This document shows, piece by piece, positions 1 to 5,653 of a stretch of DNA of 6,258 bases. The first letter of the stretch is position 1. The number at the start of each line of letters is the position of its first letter. The stretch spans positions 1 through 6,258 of the forward strand of contig JAUVVP010000128.1 in assembly GCA_030604585.1 (NCBI GenBank). Reading direction: 5' to 3'. Both the position numbers and the translations under genes were made by a program. The notes below the pieces were generated by a model. It saw nothing but the letters and a program-made list of their open reading frames with translations. It did not search any database and was not told where the DNA came from. The DNA is from Planctomycetota bacterium (lineage in GTDB: Bacteria; Planctomycetota; Brocadiia; SM23-32).

Positions 1-281
1 CACAGCACGTGCAGGCCGCGCTCCAGGGCCATGATGGACTGCGGGACGTGGAACTGCATCGGCGTGCCGATGACGACTGCGTCCAGGTCGGACTGGTCGA
101 GCATCTTCTCGCAGTCCGCGTATTTCTCGCTGGCGGCGAGACGCTGCATGCACTCGTCGAGCGCATCGGCCCTTACGTCGCAGACGGCGTGGATGCGCGC
201 CCCGTTGGCCGCGAGGGCCTCACGGAAGGAGGCCCCCCGCCCCGCTGCGCCGACGATACCCACATTCAATCTCTCAATCAC
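1..281 (-). CDS. Gfo/Idh/MocA family oxidoreductase, N-terminal part (3' end beyond left edge)
   Basis: Predicted NAD(P)-dependent sugar or polyol dehydrogenase; only the first 93 residues are in the window. The translation has a Rossmann fold start: strand plus glycine loop GIVGAAGRG at residues 8-16, then an acidic residue at the end of the second strand (VCDVRAD, D35), which usually favours NAD. IGTPMQFH at residues 71-78 is the family's conserved segment after the fourth strand, and ERGLHVL at 87-93 leads up to the expected EKP catalytic motif just past the edge. The start is not ATG. I choose GTG at 281 because AGGAGG lies 7 bases upstream; TTG at 284 is possible but too close to it. It lies 40 bases after the amidohydrolase stop, with a palindromic repeat between them. 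It is the second member of this family here and resembles the gene at 4336-5481 only in general family features. Family assignment is firm; the substrate is unknown. Confidence 0.88.
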   Translation of the reverse strand, partial: MIERLNVGIVGAAGRGASFREALAANGARIHAVCDVRADALDECMQRLAASEKYADCEKMLDQSDLDAVVIGTPMQFHVPQSIMALERGLHVL

Positions 282-288
282 CAACGTG

Positions 289-294
289 CCTCCT
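289..294 (-). promoter_or_regulatory. Ribosome binding site of the left-edge oxidoreductase
   Basis: AGGAGG on the minus strand, inside the purine run GGGGAGGAGG, lies 7 bases before GTG at 281. It is a near-perfect Shine-Dalgarno sequence and is what fixes this non-ATG start. It abuts the outer end of the palindromic repeat, so the hairpin in the mRNA would end a few bases upstream of it. Confidence 0.8.
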
Positions 295-295
295 C

Positions 296-401
296 CCCGA
301 AAAATCGAAAAATCGGGACAGTCACCTATTTTCGTGTTCTATCCCCTGCGGCTGACAGCCCTTACAATGTGAAAAATAGGTGACTGTCCCGATTTTTCGG
401 G
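296..401. repeat. Palindromic repeat (MITE/REP-like) at the 3' end of the amidohydrolase gene
   Basis: Two perfectly complementary arms of 27 bases (306-332 and 373-399) flank a 40-base centre (333-372). The arms contain TCGGGACAGTCACC on the plus strand at left and its complement at right. The similarity goes further outward: the right arm ends in the small palindrome CCCGATTTTTCGGG (388-401), and the left side carries the same CCCGAAAAATC with an extra tandem copy of the 8-mer GAAAAATC (299-306 and 307-314). The centre holds a short hairpin GGCT-GAC-AGCC (350-360). There is no transposase, and I see no clear target-site duplication. The AT-rich ends contrast with the GC-rich genes around it. 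This architecture fits a non-autonomous mobile palindrome such as those mobilised in trans by IS200/IS605-like or REP-associated transposases. That class assignment is inference; the inverted repeat itself is directly visible. Confidence 0.85.
300..399 (-). terminator. Possible intrinsic terminator or attenuator formed by the palindrome
   Basis: Read in the direction of the operon, the 27-base-pair stem (399-373 pairing with 332-306) is followed by one A and then TTTTT (304-300), which resembles a rho-independent terminator. On the plus strand no T run follows outside the stem. The 40-base loop is long for a terminator, the base of the stem is A/T-rich, and the ribosome must leave at the stop at 322 inside the downstream arm. 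Translation of the amidohydrolase would therefore keep the stem unfolded much of the time. Function is unproven. Confidence 0.3.
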
Positions 402-1431
402 CATTGCGGGCGAAGATTGCCTCCACTTGTTCGCGCTCCAACCCCTGCTCGTCGCATACGTCTTTGATGGCCTTGAGGGCTTCGTACATGAAAAGCGTGT
501 ACTTCGCCTCAACGTCGGGCGGCTCGTGCTGACCCTTGTTGAAGTGGAAGTCGCCGCTGGTGCGGTTGATGTAGCGGCGCCCCTCCCACTGCCGCCGCCC
601 GCGCATGTAGAAGACGGGGTTGTCCGTGCCGTAGAGGAGCCGGTCGGGGCCGATCAGTTCCATCGCCAGGCGCAGCACGGCCGGATTCAGCACGGTCGAG
701 ATGTCGAAGTAGAGCCCTTGGTCGTCGGCCAGCGGGGGCAGCCCCTCCCGCGCATGGAGTTCGGTGTAGCACCTGCCCAGGTGGGCTATCACCAGGAACA
801 CGTTCGGGTAGCGCCTGCGCAGTTCGCGCACGTCGCGGATGTTGTCGGGATGCGGCAGGCGGCCGGCCTTCGGCACGTGCAGCGTCACCCACGCGCGTCG
901 CTCGTTCAGCACCTCCAGCGCGTGATGGGGCAGGTAATCGAAGACGCCGGCTTCCAGGTGCTTGTCTCGCGTCGTGTCGTCGTGGCTGATCAGGGTGTAG
1001 TAGGGCTTGACGCCGATGACGCCGGGCTTGTCCAGCTCATCGGCAAGGCGCTGCGCCGTCCACTGCGGACGCAGCAGGGCCAGGCCACGCCATCCGCGCT
1101 TGAGGCACTCGGTGCGCACGTATTCATTCCCCGCTTCGATATCGAAGGCCAGGCTGGGCGAGCCCATCGCCACGCACTTGACCTGGCGGCCGGGGAAGAC
1201 CGTGCCGATGCAGCGCTCGGCGGTCTCCGCGTCCATCGGGTCGCTGACCTCGTTGACCCAGAACTGGCGCCGCATCCCCTCGGTCATCGGCTCGCGGCGG
1301 TGCTCCGGGTTCGTGACGTGGACGTGGGCGTCAACGATCTGCTGCGGCAGCCAGCCCTCCAGGTGCTCGGCCCAGAAGGCGCGGTCCACGTCGTTGTAGT
1401 CCCACACGTAGTGCAGCGGCGTCGGCTTCAC
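322..1431 (-). CDS. Amidohydrolase family (Amidohydro-rel_2) TIM-barrel metal-dependent hydrolase with altered C-terminus
   Basis: Predicted cytoplasmic metal-dependent hydrolase, lactonase or decarboxylase-like enzyme of 369 residues. The metal site is visible: DAHVHV at 34-39 (H36 and H38 after the first strand), H185 (TLHV), H217 (IAHLGR) and the catalytic Asp D270 (LYGTDNP). This is the arrangement of the Amidohydro-rel_2 family, which includes ACMSD and sugar-lactone and pyrone-lactone hydrolases. The start is GTG at 1431; its GTGA overlaps the kinase stop, and AAGGGGA lies 6 bases upstream. The open frame continues upstream to 1707, but that part is an Arg/Pro/Gly-rich shadow of the kinase. 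The protein is family-like up to IFARNAR (339-345). After that the codons come from the palindromic repeat, giving the tail KIGTVTYFSHCKGCQ... and a TGA inside the second arm (322-324). Relatives normally finish with a few residues such as NARRLLGL, so activity is probably retained. Substrate unknown. Confidence 0.9.
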   Translation of the reverse strand: MKPTPLHYVWDYNDVDRAFWAEHLEGWLPQQIVDAHVHVTNPEHRREPMTEGMRRQFWVNEVSDPMDAETAERCIGTVFPGRQVKCVAMGSPSLAFDIEAGNEYVRTECLKRGWRGLALLRPQWTAQRLADELDKPGVIGVKPYYTLISHDDTTRDKHLEAGVFDYLPHHALEVLNERRAWVTLHVPKAGRLPHPDNIRDVRELRRRYPNVFLVIAHLGRCYTELHAREGLPPLADDQGLYFDISTVLNPAVLRLAMELIGPDRLLYGTDNPVFYMRGRRQWEGRRYINRTSGDFHFNKGQHEPPDVEAKYTLFMYEALKAIKDVCDEQGLEREQVEAIFARNARKIGTVTYFSHCKGCQPQGIEHENR

Positions 1432-2894
1432 GGTTGGTCCCCTTCCCCCAGGACGGGCAGCGATTCGACGTAGCGCTCGAGCAGTTCGCGATAGAAGGGG
1501 GCGTCCGGCCCCGGCTCGAATGCCCGGACATCTGGCGCCATCTGCCGGGACAGGGCAGCCAGGCCCGTCTCCGGCTCGCGCAGTCCCCGTGCCAGGACGA
1601 CGGCTCCGAAGGCGCTGGTGTCGGCCTCTGCACAGCAGGCGACGGGCAGGCCGGCCACGTCGGCCACGATCTGCGGCGTGACCCGGCCGGCGGCGGCACC
1701 CCCGCACATGACCAGGCGCTCTACGGGAATCCCTGCCCCGGTCAGCATCCGCAGGTAACGGGCCAGCTCGAAGGCCAGCCCCTCGACAACGGCGCGCAGG
1801 ATGTGTCCGGCGCCGTGGGACAGCCGCAGGCCGTCCAAGCGCCCGGCCGTTCCGGACGCCAGGCCGGCGCCCCCTCCCGGCGCGAGCAGCGGCCGGAAGT
1901 GCAATCCCTCGGACCCGGCAGGAACCCCGTGGAGAATGTCATCTATCTCCCCCGTGCTCTTGCCGGCCAGGCCCAGGAGCCCCGCCGCCCACGCGAAGGC
2001 CGACCCGCCGTTGACCAGCGACAGTATCTGCCCGTAGAGGCCTTCGACAAGGTGCGTGCAAACGAATGCGGCTGGAATGATGGGCCGCACGAGCCGGTCC
2101 GACACCGCCAGCAGGACCCAGGCCGTGCCGGCGCCGAACATCACGTCGCCCGCGCTAACGGCGCCGCATCCGAGGGCCGCAGCGTACTGATCGTGCACTG
2201 CCGGTGAGACCGGTATGCCGGCCGGCAGAGAGGTCCGGGCGGCGGCTTCGGCTCGCAGCGCGCCGGCGCTCTCCGTAGGCGAGAGGAGGTCGGGCAGGTG
2301 GGCTTCGGCGAGGTCGAGCTCCCGCAGCAGGTCGGAGTCCGCGGTGCGCAGCGACGGGTTGAACAGCAACGCCAGCGAGAGCGACGTGCCGTCGTGGGCG
2401 CCTCGCCCGCACAACTCCTGCACGACCGCATCGCCTACGAAACCCACGCGGTAGGGCCGGTCGAACAGGTCGGGCTGTTCCGACCGCAGGCGCAGTATCT
2501 GCCCGACGGCCAGCCCGCCTGAGCCGTGGCCGACGCGCGACAGGAACCACTCGACGCCGAGGCGCGCGGTGATCTGCTCGCCGTACGGGGCGGCCCGTCC
2601 GTCCATCCAACTGATCACGCGTCCCAGCGGCCGCCCCTCCGGGTCCATCATCTGCAAGGCGCCGCCCTGGCTCGAGACGCCGACGGCCGCCACTGCCGAT
2701 GCATCCGTGCGCCCGGTCGCCTGGCGCAGCGCCTGGAGCGCGGCCGAGCGGATCTCGCCTATGTCCTGTTCCAGACCGTCGGCGCCCACGTGGAGCATGC
2801 GCACGGGCACGGAGGCGCGCGAGATGACGCGGCCGTCGGCTTCCGCAAGGACGGCTTTCACATTCGTGGTGCCCAGGTCGAGACCCAGGAGCAT
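1428..2894 (-). CDS. FGGY-family carbohydrate kinase (xylulokinase-like)
   Basis: ATP-dependent sugar kinase of 488 residues, the usual length for the FGGY family. It is expected to phosphorylate the ketose made by the neighbouring isomerase. The N-terminal ATPase-fold domain opens with the phosphate-binding loop LDLGTTNVKAV (5-15). VGVSSQGGALQMMD (71-84) and ISWMDGRA (94-101) are the substrate-side segments. PAVHDQYAAALGCG (231-244) carries the likely catalytic base D235. The C-terminal domain has FGAGTAW (253-259) and the adenosine-binding VMCGGAAAGRVTPQIVADV (395-413) followed by GLPV. The HDQ form of the catalytic motif differs from the GDN of classical XylB, so the substrate may not be D-xylulose. 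ATG at 2894 is preceded by GAGGTG with a 6-base spacer. That site covers the last codon of the isomerase gene, only 3 bases separate the two genes, and the downstream amidohydrolase overlaps by 4 bases. Family is firm; substrate is inferred only from context. Confidence 0.93.
   Translation of the reverse strand: MLLGLDLGTTNVKAVLAEADGRVISRASVPVRMLHVGADGLEQDIGEIRSAALQALRQATGRTDASAVAAVGVSSQGGALQMMDPEGRPLGRVISWMDGRAAPYGEQITARLGVEWFLSRVGHGSGGLAVGQILRLRSEQPDLFDRPYRVGFVGDAVVQELCGRGAHDGTSLSLALLFNPSLRTADSDLLRELDLAEAHLPDLLSPTESAGALRAEAAARTSLPAGIPVSPAVHDQYAAALGCGAVSAGDVMFGAGTAWVLLAVSDRLVRPIIPAAFVCTHLVEGLYGQILSLVNGGSAFAWAAGLLGLAGKSTGEIDDILHGVPAGSEGLHFRPLLAPGGGAGLASGTAGRLDGLRLSHGAGHILRAVVEGLAFELARYLRMLTGAGIPVERLVMCGGAAAGRVTPQIVADVAGLPVACCAEADTSAFGAVVLARGLREPETGLAALSRQMAPDVRAFEPGPDAPFYRELLERYVESLPVLGEGDQP
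1438..1444 (-). promoter_or_regulatory. Ribosome binding site for the GTG start of the amidohydrolase
   Basis: AAGGGGA on the minus strand, 6 bases before GTG at 1431, inside the last codons of the kinase gene. Together with the GTGA stop/start overlap (1431-1428) it supports translational coupling of kinase and amidohydrolase, and decides against the much longer upstream frame. Confidence 0.65.
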
Positions 2895-2897
2895 GGC

Positions 2898-4310
2898 CTA
2901 CACCTCGCACAGGTCGGCATCGAGCATCCGCGCCGCCTGGCGCAGGCGCGGCCGGGCGTCGCCGAAACACAGGCCCGAGTGGTGCGGTCCGCCGGCTTTC
3001 GCGTAGGCCGTCAGGAACTCGCGCACGTCGCCGTCTGTGATCAACTTGCAGTGCGGCACCTGCATCGCGGGCAAGGGACCGTAGTCGGCGATAGTGCCCG
3101 TCGTGGCGATCAGCCGCCACCGGCCACCGGGGCCCAGCGTGAGGGCGCAGAGGGTAGCCGGGCCGGGCTCGAAGCTCGTGACCAGCGCGAGCTGGCGGCC
3201 GCGCGTGCGGGTGATCGGCTTGGGACGGGCGACCATCGGCACCTTGCGGTCGGAGCGCGCCATCGCGACGTTCGCCTCGCCCATGTGGCTCAGCAGGACG
3301 CTGTTGCCGCCGAAGTCCATTGTGAATATCTCGGTGAAACTCGCCGGCGGGTTGAGCCAGTTGAGGAACGCCGTGGCGGCGGCGGCGATCAGGTCGCCCT
3401 CGCCGCCGAAGCCGACACCCTCCGCCATCAGGCGGCTGGCGGCCACGTAGGGCACCGTCGGCGTGCGCTCGTCCTGGCCGAAGGCCATGAACTGGTAGGT
3501 GAGCGCGTCCAGGTGGCTCTCGCGCACCATCCCGCGCAGCGCCAGCTCCACCCGCGCCGTCGCCTCCATGTCCTCGTCGGTCAGGTCGTCGGCCACGTTG
3601 TAGGCATCGCGGTACTCGGCCACCAGCGCCGCCACCTCGGCGGGGCCGGCATCGGCGGCGCGCAGGATGTAGTCCTCCAGCGACAGGATGGTCCACTCGC
3701 AGCCGAGGGTGGCGACCATATGGGTGGTGTCCAGCGCGAAGTCGCCCATGCCGGGACAGGGGTAGCCGAGCAGGCCGAGCCGGGCGCTGCGCAGCCGGCT
3801 GACGGCCGCCGCCGCCGCGAAGAAGTCGGCCAGGCCCACCGTAGCGCCCTCGTCGCTCAGGTGCGAGGTAACGTATTCGAAGTTCACGCCGGCGCGCAAC
3901 AGCACGTTGCACAGGTCCTGCGTGCCGTGCACGCCGTGGTTGTCCACCATGGTTGCGCCGTCGAAGGCTTCGTCCACGGCGAACAGCTCCTGCGTGTTCC
4001 AGACGATTATGGGCAGGTGCGTGCGCTTCAGGGCGGGCAGAGATATCTGGCTCGGCGAGTAGGTCAGCAGCATCACCAGCAGCGCGTCTACGCCGGCGGC
4101 CTCGAAGCCGGCCACGGCCTCCTCGACGTCGCGGCGGCGGAAGAGGGCGCCGTTGAACGTCACGTCGGCCACGGGCTCCAGCCCGGGCAGCACCTCGCGC
4201 CGCAGCCATCCCTCTCGCCCTGCGCGCAGGTCAGGGGCCAGGGTCTCGTAGAGTTCCAGCGTCAAGGCCAACAGGCCCACTTTCGGCCTCAGCCGTTCAC
4301 CCGATTGCAT
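2898..4310 (-). CDS. L-arabinose/L-fucose isomerase-family protein
   Basis: Predicted Mn2+-dependent aldose-ketose isomerase of 470 residues, slightly shorter than AraA (about 500). The N-terminal half has the alternating strands of this fold, with VDALLVMLLTYSPSQ (74-88) and LPIIVWNTQ (99-107), then VDNHGVHGTQD (122-132), the counterpart of the AraA NQTAHGG segment. The metal ligands known in E. coli AraA (E306, E333, H350, H450) have clear equivalents: E304 in GFGGEGD, E327 in SFTEIFT, H342 in LSHMGE, and H443 or H444 in GGPHHS. Spacing between them is almost the same as in AraA. Catalysis is therefore plausible, although elsewhere the sequence differs from classical AraA and FucI, so the substrate cannot be named. 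ATG at 4310 has AGGAG 6 bases upstream. The gene follows the dehydrogenase by 25 bases and precedes the kinase by 3, the usual isomerase-kinase pairing of pentose or deoxyhexose catabolism. Confidence 0.9.
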   Translation of the reverse strand: MQSGERLRPKVGLLALTLELYETLAPDLRAGREGWLRREVLPGLEPVADVTFNGALFRRRDVEEAVAGFEAAGVDALLVMLLTYSPSQISLPALKRTHLPIIVWNTQELFAVDEAFDGATMVDNHGVHGTQDLCNVLLRAGVNFEYVTSHLSDEGATVGLADFFAAAAAVSRLRSARLGLLGYPCPGMGDFALDTTHMVATLGCEWTILSLEDYILRAADAGPAEVAALVAEYRDAYNVADDLTDEDMEATARVELALRGMVRESHLDALTYQFMAFGQDERTPTVPYVAASRLMAEGVGFGGEGDLIAAAATAFLNWLNPPASFTEIFTMDFGGNSVLLSHMGEANVAMARSDRKVPMVARPKPITRTRGRQLALVTSFEPGPATLCALTLGPGGRWRLIATTGTIADYGPLPAMQVPHCKLITDGDVREFLTAYAKAGGPHHSGLCFGDARPRLRQAARMLDADLCEV

Positions 4311-4335
4311 GGCAGGCTCCTGTGTCAGTGGCCCC

Positions 4336-5481
4336 TCAGACCGTCTGCGGCAGATCCACCCAGTTGCCCGACTCCGCCGAAGCCCGCGCCGCCTCCAGCA
4401 CGCGCTGCAGGTGGAGGCCCTCGGCCAGCGACGGGTGCGGCCGAGCGTCGTCCGCGATGGCGCGCAGGAACGAGTAGAGGCAGTGGATGTGCGCGCGGAT
4501 CCAGCCGACGCTGAGCTTGCCGCCGGGGAACTTGTGGCCCGGCGCCGGGTACTTTTGCACGGACGCGATCCGCTGCCAGCCGCGCCCGCCGCCGCACTCG
4601 CCGTCCGGGAGTCGCCCGTCGTAGACCTCGAGGTAGTTCGGCTGCATCAGGTTGAAGCGCATGGCGCCGTGAAGCCCGTGGAGCTCGAATCGCAGTTCGT
4701 CTTCGGTGCCGGTGGCGATCTTGCTCGCCTCGACGATCCCGACGGCTCCGTCCGGCGCCCGCAGCAGCATCACGGCGGCCTCCTCCGCGTCAATCCTGAC
4801 CATCGTGCCCGGCTCCTCGAGGCTGGGGCGCTCGGCCGCCCAGATGCGGCTGACGCACTGGACCGCCTCGAACGGCCCGATCAGCCATCCCAGCAGGTCG
4901 AGGATGTGGGAGCCGAGGTCGCGGATCACGCCTCCGCCGCCAGCGGCCGTGGACTTCCAGTTCACCGCCTTGCTCGGGTCCACGCTGCCGCTGTGCAGAG
5001 AGGCCCCGCGGAAGTGCGTGATGGGGCCCAGGAAGTCCGCCTTGACAAGCTGTTTGGCCCGCATCGTGGCCGGCAGGAACCGATACTGGAGCGCCACCTG
5101 CGCGACGCCTTTGTAGTCCGGCAACATCTCGGCCAGTCGGTCCGCCTCCTCGAGCGTGGCCGTGACGGGCTTGTCGCAGTAGATGTGCTTGCCCGCCTTG
5201 ATGGCCGCGGCCAGGGCTGCGAAGTGCTCCACGTTGGGCGTGCAGACGTGGACGACGTCCACGTCGTCAGCTTCGATGACTTGCATAGGGTCCGTAGTGC
5301 AGCGTTCGAAGCCGGCCGTCTCCATCGCGGCCCGGCCGCCGTCCTCGGTGGTGCGGCAGACGACCTTCAGCTCAGTTCGCACCGGCGGCGGATCGTAGTA
5401 GATGGGGATGCTCCTGTGGGCGAACGCGTGCGTCCTGCCCATGAAGCCGAAGCCCAGGATGCCCACGCCGAGGGTTCTCAT
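4336..5481 (-). CDS. Gfo/Idh/MocA family oxidoreductase (complete)
   Basis: Predicted NAD(P)-dependent dehydrogenase of 381 residues acting on a sugar, inositol or sugar acid. The N-terminal Rossmann domain starts with VGILGFGFMGRTHA (6-19), matching GxGxxG. VHVCTPNVEH (77-86) is the conserved post-strand segment. The catalytic lysine is K104 in CDKPVT; the family consensus is EKP, so the acidic residue is Asp here. GGGGVIRDLGSHILD (181-195) matches the GGGxxxDxGxH substrate-binding motif, with D188 and H192. The C-terminal alpha/beta domain follows, including HIHCLYSFLRAI and HPSLAEGLHLQRVLEAA, typical of the family's C-terminus. I choose ATG at 5481 because GGAGGG lies 7 bases upstream and the glycine motif follows at once; an in-frame TTG at 5526 would add 15 residues without family character. 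It is the first gene of the tight operon and sits 25 bases before the isomerase. Substrate unknown. Confidence 0.93.
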   Translation of the reverse strand: MRTLGVGILGFGFMGRTHAFAHRSIPIYYDPPPVRTELKVVCRTTEDGGRAAMETAGFERCTTDPMQVIEADDVDVVHVCTPNVEHFAALAAAIKAGKHIYCDKPVTATLEEADRLAEMLPDYKGVAQVALQYRFLPATMRAKQLVKADFLGPITHFRGASLHSGSVDPSKAVNWKSTAAGGGGVIRDLGSHILDLLGWLIGPFEAVQCVSRIWAAERPSLEEPGTMVRIDAEEAAVMLLRAPDGAVGIVEASKIATGTEDELRFELHGLHGAMRFNLMQPNYLEVYDGRLPDGECGGGRGWQRIASVQKYPAPGHKFPGGKLSVGWIRAHIHCLYSFLRAIADDARPHPSLAEGLHLQRVLEAARASAESGNWVDLPQTV

Positions 5482-5488
5482 GTTCCCG

Positions 5489-5494
5489 CCCTCC
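5489..5494 (-). promoter_or_regulatory. Ribosome binding site of the oxidoreductase at 5481
   Basis: GGAGGG on the minus strand, 7 bases before ATG at 5481. It supports the shorter protein over the in-frame TTG at 5526. Confidence 0.7.
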
Positions 5495-5532
5495 GCTTCC
5501 AACTCTCCAACACCGCTTAACAACAAGAACTC

Positions 5533-5623
5533 ACCGCTGAGTGCGCCGAGGACGCAGAGACGGAAAGAACTTCTATTGACCTTGTTCTCTGATGGTCTCT
5601 GCGTGCTCCGCGGTCTCTGCGGT
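5533..5623. repeat. Imperfect inverted repeat in the gap between aminotransferase and oxidoreductase
   Basis: Bases 5533-5561 and 5595-5623 are complementary at 24 of 29 positions, separated by 33 bases. The innermost ten bases of each arm, ACGCAGAGAC and its complement, match perfectly, and a smaller pair AGAAC/GTTCT (5566-5570 and 5584-5588) nests inside the loop. The arms are built from the CGCAGAGAC-type phrase that I recall as a dispersed intergenic repeat in uncultured bacteria; that recollection is unverified. In the minus-strand transcript no T run follows the stem, so a simple terminator is unlikely. The rest of the 172-base gap (5482-5653) shows no gene and no convincing promoter. 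Confidence 0.7.
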
Positions 5624-5653
5624 TCATTCTTTCTTGGGCCTCTCAGCGAAACC

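Larger units (their letters stand above)
1..5481 (-). other. Probable sugar-catabolism operon: dehydrogenase, isomerase, kinase, amidohydrolase, second dehydrogenase
   Basis: The four complete genes between 5481 and 322 are spaced by 25, 3 and -4 bases, each with its own ribosome binding site, which is strong evidence for one transcript. The left-edge dehydrogenase follows 40 bases after the amidohydrolase, so it probably belongs too, although the palindrome between them could reduce read-through. No promoter could be assigned in the 172 bases upstream of 5481, and no operator is recognisable. Confidence 0.75.

Noticed and set aside
9..383. Plus-strand frame across the left-edge gene and the repeat
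   Set aside because: It runs antisense to the clear Rossmann-fold N-terminus on the minus strand and passes through the palindrome; it has no family features.
296..401. CRISPR repeat or a complete insertion sequence
   Set aside because: There is one inverted pair only, with no direct repeat-spacer pattern and no transposase coding capacity between the arms.
427..1473. Long plus-strand frame opposite the amidohydrolase
   Set aside because: It has no recognisable motif, is antisense to a gene with an intact metal site, and has a composition typical of a shadow frame.
1432..1707. 92-residue upstream extension of the amidohydrolase frame
   Set aside because: It lies wholly inside the kinase gene, is an Arg/Pro/Gly-rich shadow without family similarity, and the GTG at 1431 has its own ribosome binding site and a stop/start overlap.
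2155..4514. Very long open frames overlapping the isomerase and kinase (684 residues on minus 2155-4209, 662 on plus 2526-4514)
   Set aside because: They are low-complexity, rich in Arg, Gly, His and Ala, and span two clear genes. This is the usual by-product of strong GC bias at third positions.
4309..5520. Plus-strand frame of 403 residues opposite the complete oxidoreductase
   Set aside because: The minus-strand protein carries the full set of Gfo/Idh/MocA motifs; the antisense frame has none.
5577..5600. TTGACC on the plus strand as a possible -35 promoter element
   Set aside because: No matching -10 box follows at proper spacing, it lies in the loop of the inverted repeat, and no plus-strand gene exists downstream.
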